Of a stretch of 64,000 bases of DNA, positions 15,124-23,434 are shown piece after piece. This DNA is from Beijerinckiaceae bacterium (GTDB lineage Bacteria > Pseudomonadota > Alphaproteobacteria > Rhizobiales > Beijerinckiaceae): contig CANBNG010000020.1 in NCBI GenBank assembly GCA_947370975.1, positions 17,815 through 81,814 of the forward strand, written 5' to 3'. Position numbers and translations under genes: made by a program. The notes beneath the pieces are model-generated. The model was not told the origin of the DNA. It did no database searches and was given only the letters and a program-made list of their open reading frames with translations. Within the stretch, counting starts at the first letter, position 1. Every line of letters starts with the position of its first letter.

Positions 15124-16308
15124 TCAGGCGGCTTTTGGCGGACTACCGGCCAAGGGTATGGGCTGTTCAATCAAACGCACCATGTCGCGCACGCCCTCGC
15201 GGGCGGCTTCGGTCTCAAAGCGCGACAGCATCGCGAAGATCTTGCCGCGCTCGCTTTCCTCGATCCCGGCGCAAGCTTGCAGTGCCACCACCACGAGGGG
15301 TCGGCTGAGCGCGGTCCGTTTCGCGCCCCCATGGACACCCGCCGCAATGGCGCGGAGCACGCTTTCGAAAACGGGGGCCAATGCGTCGGGCAGTCCGGCG
15401 CGGCGATAGAGCGCGCGAAAGCCCGGCCCCTCCGCACGCCCGGCCAAGGCAGCCGCGCGCGAGCGCGGGAGATCGGCAAGCTCGGCCAAGGCAGCCTCCA
15501 TAAGAAGAGCGTCACCGCTGAGCAGCGACCTGAGCAGCAAGGCAGGCGTCAGCTGGCCTGTCACGCGCAGGTGGCGCACAAGGCTTGCGGCAGCGGCGGG
15601 CGCGCCGCGCTCTTCCAGCACAGGCGTGGTTGAGACCGCGACAATCAGCTTCTCACGCGCCTCGCGCAGTGCGCGGTCGCAGCGTTCGCTCGAAAGCCAG
15701 CCCTTGCTCGACAAAAAGCTCGACAGCGCATCGCCCACCGCGCGCGCCAGCTGCACCCGCACCGGCGCACTCAAATCGTCGCGCACGATCAGGGCTTCGC
15801 GCAGGCGCGGATTTTCTCCGGCACTTTCTACCATGCGCAGCAGGATGCTTTCCGACAGGCAGGCGCCGTGGTTGGTCGCCAGAGCCAGCAGAATGTCCCC
15901 ATCTCCGGTATCGAGCAGGACACTTGCGACCTCCGCGGGCAGGCCGGGGCGGCGCGCAATCGCCAGTTTCAGAGCCGCCCCGCCCTGGCGGATGGCCTCG
16001 ATCAGCTCGAAAGCCGTAAACAGCGGCGAACGGCCAAGCACGATGGCCGCAATGTCGGGCTGATCCGCGGCAAGGCGCACCAGCAGATGACGCGGCGCGC
16101 GCGCTTCGCTCGCCAGCCCCTCGGCCAGGGCGGCGCGCACCAAAGGCGAGGGATCTTCGAGCAGAACCGTGAGGATCGCCTCGACCTCGGCTGCTTCGGC
16201 AGAGGTCAGCTCCATATGAAAGAAGTCGCAGACGAGAGACGCCGCGCCGGCGGCGCGTGCAGGGGCCGAGGAATCGCGGGCCCAGTCGAAAAATTGGCTG
16301 CTGATCAT
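15124..16308 (-). CDS. DUF2336 domain-containing protein
   Basis: A 394-residue, all-helical, alanine/leucine-rich protein of the DUF2336 family found mainly in alphaproteobacteria. HEAT-like helical pairs can be seen (LLEDPSPLVRAALAEGLASE, ADQPDIAAIVLGRSPLF), consistent with a scaffold role. No catalytic motif, signal peptide or membrane segment is visible. Start is ATG 16308 (MISSQFF) next to a GTG at 16311. It has a strong terminator and is divergent from the lyase gene. Confidence 0.8.
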   Translation of the reverse strand: MISSQFFDWARDSSAPARAAGAASLVCDFFHMELTSAEAAEVEAILTVLLEDPSPLVRAALAEGLASEARAPRHLLVRLAADQPDIAAIVLGRSPLFTAFELIEAIRQGGAALKLAIARRPGLPAEVASVLLDTGDGDILLALATNHGACLSESILLRMVESAGENPRLREALIVRDDLSAPVRVQLARAVGDALSSFLSSKGWLSSERCDRALREAREKLIVAVSTTPVLEERGAPAAAASLVRHLRVTGQLTPALLLRSLLSGDALLMEAALAELADLPRSRAAALAGRAEGPGFRALYRRAGLPDALAPVFESVLRAIAAGVHGGAKRTALSRPLVVVALQACAGIEESERGKIFAMLSRFETEAAREGVRDMVRLIEQPIPLAGSPPKAA

Positions 16309-16532
16309 CACGTCGAGAAATCCGGGTCTTCAAAAAGGATCCGCTGGCGGAAAAGCCCCGCCGGGAGACTTCACCCTGGCTCTTCTATGGTAAACAGAGC
16401 CTTAATAAGGCCGCCTTGCAGGGCACAATCGGGGGTGCGCGGCGTGATCTTTTTGCACCGCGTGGCATCGCAAAGATCGGGATGCTCCAGCAGCGCTTTC
16501 ACGCGCGCCCCGGCAATGGCATGACTTGTCCC

Positions 16533-17420
16533 ATGGATTTCGACATGCGCTCGCTCCTCTTCGTTCCAGCAGATGCCCCGCTCCGCCTGGCGCGCGCCGC
16601 GCTCGCCGGGGTGGACGGGCTGGTCATCGACCTCGAAGACATGGTCAGCCTCGCGCATAAGCCAGAGGCGCGCATCGCCGCAGCCGCTTTTCTGGCCGAG
16701 ATAGCGGCACGCGACCATGCGCCCCGCCTCTTCGTGCGCGTGAATGGGCTGGAGACAGGCCTGATCGATGGCGATCTTGCAGCCATCATGCCCGCGCGCC
16801 CGCAGGGTATCGTCCTGCCGAAATCTCGCTCGGGAATAGATGTGCAGCATCTGGCCGCCAAACTGGCCGTGCATGAGGCCGACAATGATTTACCCGACGG
16901 GGCAACTGCGATCATTCCGCTTGTAACGGAATCGGGTGCGGCCATTTTCGGGCTCTCGACCTATGCGCGCGCCAGCCAGCGACTGACCGCACTTGCCTGG
17001 AGCGCGGAAGAACTTTGCGCCGATATTGGAGCCGAGGACAGCCGCAACGAAACCGGCGACTGGTCGGCCCCCTTCGCGCTCGCGCGCCATCTCACCTTGT
17101 TTGCCGCCGCCTCCGCAGGCGTGCCGGCTATCGATACGGTCTTTGGCGATTTCGGCGACATCGACGGCTTGCGCCATGAATGCCAGCGGGCGCAGGCCGA
17201 TGGCTTTGCCGCGAAAATGGCGATCCATCCGGGACAGGTCGCCACCATCAATCAGGTCTTCACGCCAGCGGGCGAAACTCTGGTGCGGGCAGAAGCAATT
17301 CTGGCCGCTTTTGCTGCCCATCCAGATGCGGCTTATGTCAGCATCGACGGGCGCATGTTCGACAGGCAGCAATTTGCGCGCGCGCAACGCATGGTCGCGC
17401 GCGCAGCCCGCGCCAATTAG
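16533..17420 (+). CDS. HpcH/HpaI aldolase / citrate lyase beta-subunit family protein (CitE-like)
   Basis: A TIM-barrel lyase of about 295 residues. It opens MDFDMRSLLFVPADAP and contains the family landmarks DGLVIDLEDMVS (metal Asp/Glu), LFVRVNG (substrate Arg), IPLVTESGAAIF (catalytic-site Glu) and KMAIHPGQV. Such proteins cleave or form CoA-linked hydroxy-acids such as malyl- or citramalyl-CoA. It is encoded alone without CitD/CitF, so a stand-alone CoA lyase is more likely than citrate lyase. The start is uncertain (ATG 16521, 16533 or 16545); no clear ribosome site. The stop overlaps the convergent flavin reductase by four bases. Confidence 0.82.
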   Translation: MDFDMRSLLFVPADAPLRLARAALAGVDGLVIDLEDMVSLAHKPEARIAAAAFLAEIAARDHAPRLFVRVNGLETGLIDGDLAAIMPARPQGIVLPKSRSGIDVQHLAAKLAVHEADNDLPDGATAIIPLVTESGAAIFGLSTYARASQRLTALAWSAEELCADIGAEDSRNETGDWSAPFALARHLTLFAAASAGVPAIDTVFGDFGDIDGLRHECQRAQADGFAAKMAIHPGQVATINQVFTPAGETLVRAEAILAAFAAHPDAAYVSIDGRMFDRQQFARAQRMVARAARAN

Positions 17421-18049
17421 CCCCCGCCGGACTGATTGCCAGCGCCCGCCGGGCGCTTGACGGAAAAGACCTTGTCGACGACGGCGTAATCCTGATAGCC
17501 GCAGCGCGCGATGGGCTTCATCAATGTGATGTCCATGATGCCATCGCGCAGATATTTCTCGTCAAGATGCACGCCCACGACCTGGCCCAGAACCAGATAG
17601 CGGTCTGTCTGTGCACCCGTCATGTCGTTGAGGCGCACGACCTGCGTGACCTTGCATTCGAGCGATGCGGGGGAAGCCGCGACACGGGGCGCCTTGACGA
17701 TTTTGCTGGGCGCAGTTGCCAGCCCCGCATGCTCAAATTCGCTCGCCCCGCGCGGCAGCGGCGCGGAGGTCGCATTCATTTCAAAGCGCAGATCGTAGCT
17801 CGCAAGATTCCAGACGAATTCGCCCGACTCCTGCGCGAAGGAGGCGCTGTCCTTGAAGCCTTCGCTCGAAAAGCCCACCAGCGGCGGCGCGCCGGAAAAG
17901 GCGTTGAAGAAGGAGTAAGGCGCGAGATTGACCTCGCCCTGGGGCGAAACCGTGGAAATCCAGCCGACCGGGCGCGGCGAGATCAGCGCCTTGAACGGAT
18001 CGTGGGGCAGCAGGTTGCGGTCGCGTGCATGCGGCTCGTAAAAAATCAC
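17417..18049 (-). CDS. Flavin reductase family protein (FMN-binding split barrel)
   Basis: A 210-residue flavoprotein with the split-barrel signature: SPRPVGWISTVSPQGEVNLAPYSFFNAFS near the N-terminus and FVWNLASYDL further on, typical of the flavin reductase/DIM6-NTAB family. Such enzymes pass electrons from NAD(P)H to flavin or to small substrates. The GTG start at 18049 overlaps the stop of the upstream nitroreductase as GTGA, and AGGAG precedes it, so the two are translationally coupled and probably work together in flavin-dependent reduction. Confidence 0.85.
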   Translation of the reverse strand: MIFYEPHARDRNLLPHDPFKALISPRPVGWISTVSPQGEVNLAPYSFFNAFSGAPPLVGFSSEGFKDSASFAQESGEFVWNLASYDLRFEMNATSAPLPRGASEFEHAGLATAPSKIVKAPRVAASPASLECKVTQVVRLNDMTGAQTDRYLVLGQVVGVHLDEKYLRDGIMDITLMKPIARCGYQDYAVVDKVFSVKRPAGAGNQSGGG

Positions 18050-18627
18050 AGGCTCTCTCCTGTTGAAAACCGCGACACAAGATCGGCAAGGACCGGCCGA
18101 GGCCTGTCCTCGGGCGTGGTCTCACTGTGTCCGATATGAATGAAGCCTGCGACTTTCTCGTCCGCGCCGACGCCAAATTGCGCCAGCACGTCGCGATCGT
18201 AGGAAAACCAGTTGGTGAGCCACGAGCCCGCAAAGCCCAGCGCTTTCGCCGCGATAAGAATGTTCATGCAGACCGCGCCCGCCGACAACTCCTGCTCCCA
18301 GACCGGGATCTTGTGCGGCACGGTGCAGCGCGAGATGACCGCAATGATGAGCGGCGCAAAGGTCAGACGACGACGCTCGGCAGCAATCCGCGTTGCATCA
18401 GCTTCGGGCTCAAGACGCGCAAAGCCCTGCGCGATGATGTCGCCCGCGCGTTCGCGCGCAGCACCCTCGAAAAGAATGAACCGCCAGGGCGCGAGCTTGC
18501 CATGATCGGGCACGCGCGTCGCGATGCGCAGGATCGTTTCAAGCTGCGCCGCATCGGGGCCGGGCCCCGTCAGCGCCACGGGCGCGACCGAGCGGCGCGA
18601 GAGAAGAAGATCGAGCGTGTCATTCAT
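18046..18627 (-). CDS. Nitroreductase family protein
   Basis: A 193-residue FMN-dependent reductase of the YdjA type: the N-terminal LLSRRSVAP, then RVPDHGKLAPWRFILFEG which binds FMN, then VWEQELSAGAVCMNILIAAKALG and the C-terminal GFIHIGHSETTPEDRPRP. I start at ATG 18627 (MNDTLDLL); the open frame upstream does not resemble the family. It is first in a two-gene unit with the flavin reductase. Substrate unknown. Confidence 0.88.
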   Translation of the reverse strand: MNDTLDLLLSRRSVAPVALTGPGPDAAQLETILRIATRVPDHGKLAPWRFILFEGAARERAGDIIAQGFARLEPEADATRIAAERRRLTFAPLIIAVISRCTVPHKIPVWEQELSAGAVCMNILIAAKALGFAGSWLTNWFSYDRDVLAQFGVGADEKVAGFIHIGHSETTPEDRPRPVLADLVSRFSTGESL

Positions 18628-18796
18628 GACAAATGTCGTTCCGGCTTGAGAAAAAAGCGGGCAGCCAAGCTGGCGCGGGCGTCGCAGACTGCTGGCTTCG
18701 CGCGCTTTTGACAAGTTCCGCCTGCGCCTGCAAGCCGCAAGCGGTTTTGCCAGCGCGCGTTGACCCCCGGCCCGCTTTGCGGCAGGACTGGGCCCC

Positions 18797-19798
18797 ATGA
18801 GATTGCCAACCCGCGCCATTGCCTTTGCCTTTGCCGCCCTGCTCGCGCAGGCGCACGTCGCCCATGCCCAGACAACGCCCGGCGCGCCTCAGCAAGGCTC
18901 GACGCCCGCGCCTGCTGGCCGCACCACGCAATCGCCCCCTGCCCGCCAGCAGCCCCAGTCCGGCACCGCACCCGAGCCCGGCACAGGCCGCCTGTTTCTC
19001 TCGGCGACCTTTGGCGGCAGTTCGAGCTCGGTGGTCAGTGGTGTGAAATGGCGCATCTTCCAGGAGCGGGTCGATTCTGCAGGCGCGCACCAGCTCGTCG
19101 CGGAATCAAATGAGATCGCGCCCTCCCTGACCCTGCCCGACGGCGATTATATCGTGCATGCGGCCTATGGGCTGGCGGCAGCCACCCGCCGCGTCGTCAT
19201 CAACAGCAACAATGTGACGGAGCGCATTCCGCTCAATGCGGGCGCGCTCAAGATAATGGGCCAACTTGTCGATGCGCCGATCCAGCCCAACCGGCTCAAG
19301 ATCGCCATCTATGTGCCCGAGCGTTCGGGCTCGGAAGCAAAGCTGGTTGCACCCAACGTCAAGCCCGGCGAAATGCTGCGCCTGCCCGAGGGCAATTACC
19401 GCATCGTCTCGACCTATCTCGATTCCAACGTGCCCGCCTCCGCGCCCTCAGTCGCAGGCCTGCCGGCCAATGCGACCAATTCCGTCATCAATGCGGAAGT
19501 GCGCATCGAGGCCGGAAAGCTGACGGAAGCAACCGTGCGCCACCGCGCCTCCAACATAACGCTGAAACTCGTCAATACGCCGGGCGCTGAAGCGCTCGCC
19601 AACACCAGTTTCACAGTGCTCACGCCCGGCGGCGACGTGATCCGCGAAATGGTCGGCGCCTTTCCGAGCCTCGTGCTGGCGGAGGGCGAATATTTCGTCA
19701 TCGCGCGGCGCGACGGGAAGACACATCAAATGACGTTCAAGGTTCCAGCCAATCTCGACACGGAAATCGAGATCATGGCCAATGGATCGGGAGGCTAG
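18797..19798 (+). CDS. Exported protein of unknown function
   Basis: A 333-residue protein with a clear signal peptide (MRLPTRAIAFAFAALLAQAH, cleavage near AHA-QTT). A Pro/Gln/Ser-rich linker runs to about residue 65, then several beta-sandwich-like repeats (SLTLPDGDYIVHAAYGLA, MLRLPEGNYRIVSTYLD, LVLAEGEYFVIARRDGK). The repeated (L)xEGxYxV motif suggests three related carboxypeptidase-regulatory-like or PEGA-like modules, which would act in the periplasm or envelope. It leads a unit with the next two genes (gaps of 3 and 11 bases). Confidence 0.75.
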   Translation: MRLPTRAIAFAFAALLAQAHVAHAQTTPGAPQQGSTPAPAGRTTQSPPARQQPQSGTAPEPGTGRLFLSATFGGSSSSVVSGVKWRIFQERVDSAGAHQLVAESNEIAPSLTLPDGDYIVHAAYGLAAATRRVVINSNNVTERIPLNAGALKIMGQLVDAPIQPNRLKIAIYVPERSGSEAKLVAPNVKPGEMLRLPEGNYRIVSTYLDSNVPASAPSVAGLPANATNSVINAEVRIEAGKLTEATVRHRASNITLKLVNTPGAEALANTSFTVLTPGGDVIREMVGAFPSLVLAEGEYFVIARRDGKTHQMTFKVPANLDTEIEIMANGSGG

Positions 19799-19801
19799 GA
19801 C

Positions 19802-20038
19802 ATGCAGACGTTTTTCGTCGAGATCAAATGCGCGCTGGGCCGCACGTATGAAGTGGCAAGCGCGCTTGCCGAAGCAGAGATCGCCTCCGAGATTTATTCC
19901 ATCGCGGGGCATTACGATATTCTGGCGAAGTTCTATGTCGACAAGGGCACCGACATCGGCCATTTCGTCGGGCAGAAAGTGCAAGTGATCCCGGGCATTG
20001 CGGATACGCGCACGATCATCACCTTCAAGGCATTCTGA
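19802..20038 (+). CDS. Stand-alone Lrp/AsnC ligand-binding (RAM) domain protein
   Basis: The 78 residues correspond to only the C-terminal effector domain of Lrp/AsnC regulators: FVEIKCALGRTYEVASALAE, then AGHYDILAKFYVD and VQVIPGIADTRTIITFKAF. There is no DNA-binding helix-turn-helix. Such stand-alone domains oligomerise and bind amino acids, and may modulate full-length Lrp proteins. It begins three bases after the preceding stop. Confidence 0.85.
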   Translation: MQTFFVEIKCALGRTYEVASALAEAEIASEIYSIAGHYDILAKFYVDKGTDIGHFVGQKVQVIPGIADTRTIITFKAF

Positions 20039-20049
20039 CGGGACGGGAC

Positions 20050-20508
20050 ATGACGCAAGAACAATTCCTCGACGACCGCATGTTCATCCTCGGCCTCGTT
20101 CCCGCACGCCTTGCCAAGGACAAGGAGGACAATCACCAGACGGTCCTCTTCTACGACGAGAAGCCGCAGGAGGCTGGCCTCTGGGCCGTCGTGACCTATC
20201 GGAACATCGAAGGCTTTCCGATTGTCGGGATCAATCATTTCGAGCACGAAGATCATGCCCGCCGCTACAAGGACGCCATCGAGCCGTCCATTCCGCTGAC
20301 CAGTCTGGGCGGCCGCTCGCCCGCCACGCCCATGCCACCCGCCGATTTCGCCGCCTGGAAGGCCGCGCATGATTTTGGCGATTTCGATCCCGACAAGGCC
20401 GAACGCCTGGGCGCCGAAAACCGCCGCGAGATCATCGTCCAGACGAGAGACCAGTTCATCGCCTGCCTGCAACAGGTCAAGAATGTGACGCAGGGCCCCG
20501 GGGCCTAA
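20050..20508 (+). CDS. Conserved hypothetical protein
   Basis: A 152-residue soluble, acidic protein with no motif I recognise. It has a hydrophobic-polar alternation in the first half (LWAVVTYRNIEGFPIVGINHFEH) suggesting a small alpha/beta fold, and no signal peptide. It starts 11 bases after the RAM-domain gene and is probably in the same operon. Confidence 0.65.
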   Translation: MTQEQFLDDRMFILGLVPARLAKDKEDNHQTVLFYDEKPQEAGLWAVVTYRNIEGFPIVGINHFEHEDHARRYKDAIEPSIPLTSLGGRSPATPMPPADFAAWKAAHDFGDFDPDKAERLGAENRREIIVQTRDQFIACLQQVKNVTQGPGA

Positions 20509-20533
20509 GGTCACAAAGCAGCTTCAACGCAAA

Positions 20534-20556
20534 GGCGGCTCTATGGGCCGCCAGCG
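20534..20556 (+). terminator. Hairpin after the 18.8-20.5 kb unit
   Basis: GGCGGCTCTATGGGCCGCC forms a stem of six to seven GC pairs 25 bp after the stop of the upstream gene. There is no proper T-run, so it may be a rho-assisted terminator or simply an end-protecting hairpin. Confidence 0.4.
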
Positions 20557-20597
20557 CGCTTGTGACGTTTGCCCGAACCTGCACAGCAAGACGGCGG

Positions 20598-20864
20598 CTA
20601 TTCAGCCGCCTTGAGAGACAGCTCCCTTTCGAGCGCGCGGCGGATCAGGCGCTGATAGGGAATACCCGCCTCCGCCGCTTTTGCCCGCGCGGCGTCCAGC
20701 AAGGATTTCGGAAGACGCATGTTCACGCGCTCCGTCTTGGGCTGAAGCTCGAAGTGCACGCGTTTGAAGCCTGATAGATCATATTCAGTCAGATCGGCGT
20801 TCGCGACGAAGTCTTCCGCTTCCTCATCACTTTTCAAAACGGGCAGTTGCTTCGGCTCTTTCAT
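20598..20864 (-). CDS. brnA: BrnA-type antitoxin (CopG/ribbon-helix-helix like)
   Basis: An 88-residue partner of the toxin encoded just upstream. The C-terminal half carries RVNMRLPKSLLDAARAKAAE and GIPYQRLIRRALERE, the ribbon-helix-helix pattern that binds DNA and represses the operon; the N-terminal half (acidic, FVANADLTEYDLSGFKRV) would wrap the toxin. ATG 20864 with AGGAGAT about nine bases upstream. It overlaps the toxin gene by 38 bases. Confidence 0.82.
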   Translation of the reverse strand: MKEPKQLPVLKSDEEAEDFVANADLTEYDLSGFKRVHFELQPKTERVNMRLPKSLLDAARAKAAEAGIPYQRLIRRALERELSLKAAE

Positions 20865-21138
20865 AATGCAGGATCTCCTTTGCATGCATGTATCTCGCGC
20901 TCACAGGACGGATCAGACGGCGGTTGTCTCGCTCACGAAACGTAAAAGCGAGAAAGATCCACCTGCCGGTCTGGCTTTTTCCGATGGCGCGAATCCTGAT
21001 TTCACGTTCGGAATGCTCGGGGTCGGGCCTTACGGCCGGATTTCCGCAAAGGACGTCCTCGATCTCTTCGATGCTCACCCCATGCTTGCAGCACTTCGCG
21101 AGATTGCCTTCGTCCCGGTCAAAACCATCGAAGCGCAT
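20827..21138 (-). CDS. brnT: BrnT-type ribonuclease toxin
   Basis: A 103-residue RelE-like toxin of the BrnT family: MRFDGFDRDEGNLAKCCKHGV matches the family opening (F-W-D-x-K-N-x-x-N-x-x-K-HGV), followed by IEEIEDVL, then IRAIGKSQTGRWIFLAFTFRE and the C-terminal RPVSARYMHAKEI. Such toxins cleave RNA and stall translation under stress. The start is ATG 21138, with GGA upstream. Two adjacent cysteines before KHGV are unusual. Confidence 0.8.
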   Translation of the reverse strand: MRFDGFDRDEGNLAKCCKHGVSIEEIEDVLCGNPAVRPDPEHSEREIRIRAIGKSQTGRWIFLAFTFRERDNRRLIRPVSARYMHAKEILHYERAEATARFEK

Positions 21139-21210
21139 GGACCGTTCCAAATGTACATACAAATGTCAATACAACCCAAAACGGGTTCTCGCGGAACCTG
21201 AGCCACAAAT

Positions 21211-21245
21211 GAAAAAAGCGCCACCCTTTCGGATGGCGCTTTTTA
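21211..21245. terminator. Bidirectional terminator after thrS
   Basis: AGCGCCA (21217-21223) pairs with TGGCGCT (21234-21240), with A- and T-runs on both sides. On the minus strand it lies about 20 bp after the thrS stop. Confidence 0.9.
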
Positions 21246-21263
21246 TTGTCTTCAGCGCGAAGC

Positions 21264-23201
21264 CTAGCCCGCGCGCGCCAGATCCGGCGCAACCGCTTCG
21301 GCGCAGAGCGCGTCCAGCGCCTCGTCCATCGTCATCGAGGTCTGCGCCTGCGAGCCGAGACGGCGGATGGAGACCGTTTTCTCGGCGGCTTCCTTCTTGC
21401 CCACGACAAGCAGCACCGGCACTTTGGCGAGCGAATGTTCGCGCACCTTGTAGGTGATCTTCTCGTTGCGCAGATCGCCCTCGACACGCAGGCCACGCTT
21501 GCGCGCGGCTGCAATGAGGTCGCGCGCATAATCATCGGCGTCCTGCGTGATCGTGCAGACGGTGATCTGCTGGGGCGAGAGCCAGAGCGGCAGATGACCC
21601 GCGTGATGCTCGATCAAGATGCCGGTAAAGCGCTCGAGCGAGCCAAACATCGCGCGGTGGATCATCACCGGCGTGGTCTTGTCGCTGTCGGCCCCGATGT
21701 AGAAAGCGCCGAAACGCGACGGCAGGTTGAAATCGACCTGCGTCGTGCCGCATTGCCATTCCCGCCCGATGGCGTCGCGCAACGTATATTCGAGCTTGGG
21801 GCCATAGAAAGCGCCCTCGCCCGGATTGACGCCGGTCTTGATGCCGCTTTGAGCCACAGTCTCCAGCACGCGCATCAGCGCGGCTTCCGCCTTGTCCCAG
21901 ACATCATCCGATCCCACGCGCTTTTCAGGACGCGTCGAGAGTTTCAGCACAATGTCGGTGAAGCCGAAATCCGCATAGATCGACATGATGAGATCGTTGA
22001 TCTCCATGGCTTCCGCCATGATCTGCTCTTCGGTGCAGAAAATATGCGCATCATCCTGCGTGAAGGCGCGCACGCGCATGATGCCATGCAATGCGCCCGA
22101 GGGCTCGTAGCGATGCACCGTGCCAAATTCCGCAATCTTGAGCGGCAGGTCGCGATAGGATTTCAGGCCGTTCTTGAAAATCTGCACATGGCCGGGGCAA
22201 TTCATCGGCTTGAGCGCGAAGACCCGATCATCCTCCGTCTGGGTGATGAACATGTTCTCGCGATAGGACTGCCAATGGCCCGACGTCTCCCACAAGGCGC
22301 GGTCGAGCACTTGGGGCGTGTTGACTTCCGTATAACCCGTCGCCTGCTGGCGGCGGCGCATGTAATTGATCAGCGTCTGGAACAGCGTCCAGCCCTTGGG
22401 ATGCCAGAAGACCGTGCCCGGACCTTCCTCCTGAAAATGGAAGAGATCCATCTCGCGGCCCAGACGACGATGGTCGCGGCGCTCGGCTTCCTCAAGCTGC
22501 TTGAGATAGGCGTCGAGATCTTCCTGCTTGGCAAAGGCCGTCGCATAGATGCGCGAAAGCATGGGCTTGGTGCTGTCACCGCGCCAATAGGCGCCGGCCA
22601 CCTTCATCAACTTGAAGGCCCCGCCAATCTTGCCCGTCGAGGTCATGTGCGGACCACGGCAGAGGTCGAGCCAATCGCCCTGCTTGTAGATTTTCAGATC
22701 CTGATCGGCAGGAATCGTCTGGACGAGTTCAACCTTGAACGCCTCGCCGGATTTTTCGAAATGCGCGATCGCCTGATCGCGTGTCCAGATTTCACGCACG
22801 AAGGCTTTGTCGCGCGCGATGATCTCGCGCATCTTCTTTTCGATGGCCTCGAAATCTTCCGGCGTGAAGGGCTCGGCGCGGAAGAAGTCGTAATAGAAGC
22901 CGTTTTCGATCACCGGGCCGATGGTGACCTGCGTGCCGGGAAACAGCGTCTGCACAGCCTCGGCGAGCACATGCGCGCAATCGTGGCGGATGAGTTCGAG
23001 CGCGCGCGGATCCTCGCGATTGATGAAGTCGATTTTCGCATCGCGGTCGATGGCGTCGGCGAGATCAACGACAATACCGTCCAGAGCCATCGCGACCGTG
23101 CGCTTGGCGAGGGAGGGCGAAATGGATTTGGCAATGTCGAGGCCGGAGGAGCCGGCGGGGAACTGACGCTGCGCGCCGTCCGGAAAGGTCACGGAAATCA
23201 T
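21264..23201 (-). CDS. thrS: Threonyl-tRNA synthetase
   Basis: A class II aminoacyl-tRNA synthetase of 645 residues, charging tRNA-Thr. In order: TGS domain (residues 1-60), the editing/SAD domain with HDCAHVLAEAVQTLFP, the catalytic core with MNCPGHVQIF (zinc Cys), and MIHRAMFGSLERFTGILIEH, then the anticodon-binding domain ending TMDEALDALCAE. The ATG at 23201 has AAGGAG five bases upstream. Monocistronic with a strong terminator. Confidence 0.98.
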   Translation of the reverse strand: MISVTFPDGAQRQFPAGSSGLDIAKSISPSLAKRTVAMALDGIVVDLADAIDRDAKIDFINREDPRALELIRHDCAHVLAEAVQTLFPGTQVTIGPVIENGFYYDFFRAEPFTPEDFEAIEKKMREIIARDKAFVREIWTRDQAIAHFEKSGEAFKVELVQTIPADQDLKIYKQGDWLDLCRGPHMTSTGKIGGAFKLMKVAGAYWRGDSTKPMLSRIYATAFAKQEDLDAYLKQLEEAERRDHRRLGREMDLFHFQEEGPGTVFWHPKGWTLFQTLINYMRRRQQATGYTEVNTPQVLDRALWETSGHWQSYRENMFITQTEDDRVFALKPMNCPGHVQIFKNGLKSYRDLPLKIAEFGTVHRYEPSGALHGIMRVRAFTQDDAHIFCTEEQIMAEAMEINDLIMSIYADFGFTDIVLKLSTRPEKRVGSDDVWDKAEAALMRVLETVAQSGIKTGVNPGEGAFYGPKLEYTLRDAIGREWQCGTTQVDFNLPSRFGAFYIGADSDKTTPVMIHRAMFGSLERFTGILIEHHAGHLPLWLSPQQITVCTITQDADDYARDLIAAARKRGLRVEGDLRNEKITYKVREHSLAKVPVLLVVGKKEAAEKTVSIRRLGSQAQTSMTMDEALDALCAEAVAPDLARAG

Positions 23202-23204
23202 GTC

Positions 23205-23434
23205 GTCTCCTTGTGCTCACTCGCCGATACGGGTCGGCGTAAGCGATGGGTGAATGCCGCGCGGTATAGCGCAGGGGCGCGACAGGGGAAAGTACGTCTG
23301 CCCCCAGGATTGCGCAAATGCTGTTCCTCCATAAGGAACGCCACTCGGATTTCTCTTGACCCACAGGCACTTGACCACTAGGTGCCGCGCTTCGGCAGAG
23401 ACGGCGACCTCCCCGCCGTACGAGGAGTTTATTC
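23205..23434. promoter_or_regulatory. Divergent region between thrS and a binding-protein gene
   Basis: No gene is seen here. GGCAC-N10-GGTGCC (about 23368-23388), beginning inside TTGACCCACAGGCACTTGAC, forms an inverted repeat near the plus-strand promoter area and could be an operator. I see no T-box or other riboswitch in front of thrS. Confidence 0.3.

Noticed and set aside
21246..23381. A 711-residue plus-strand frame across thrS
   Set aside because: It is exactly antisense to threonyl-tRNA synthetase, with the composition of a shadow frame and no family motif or ribosome site.
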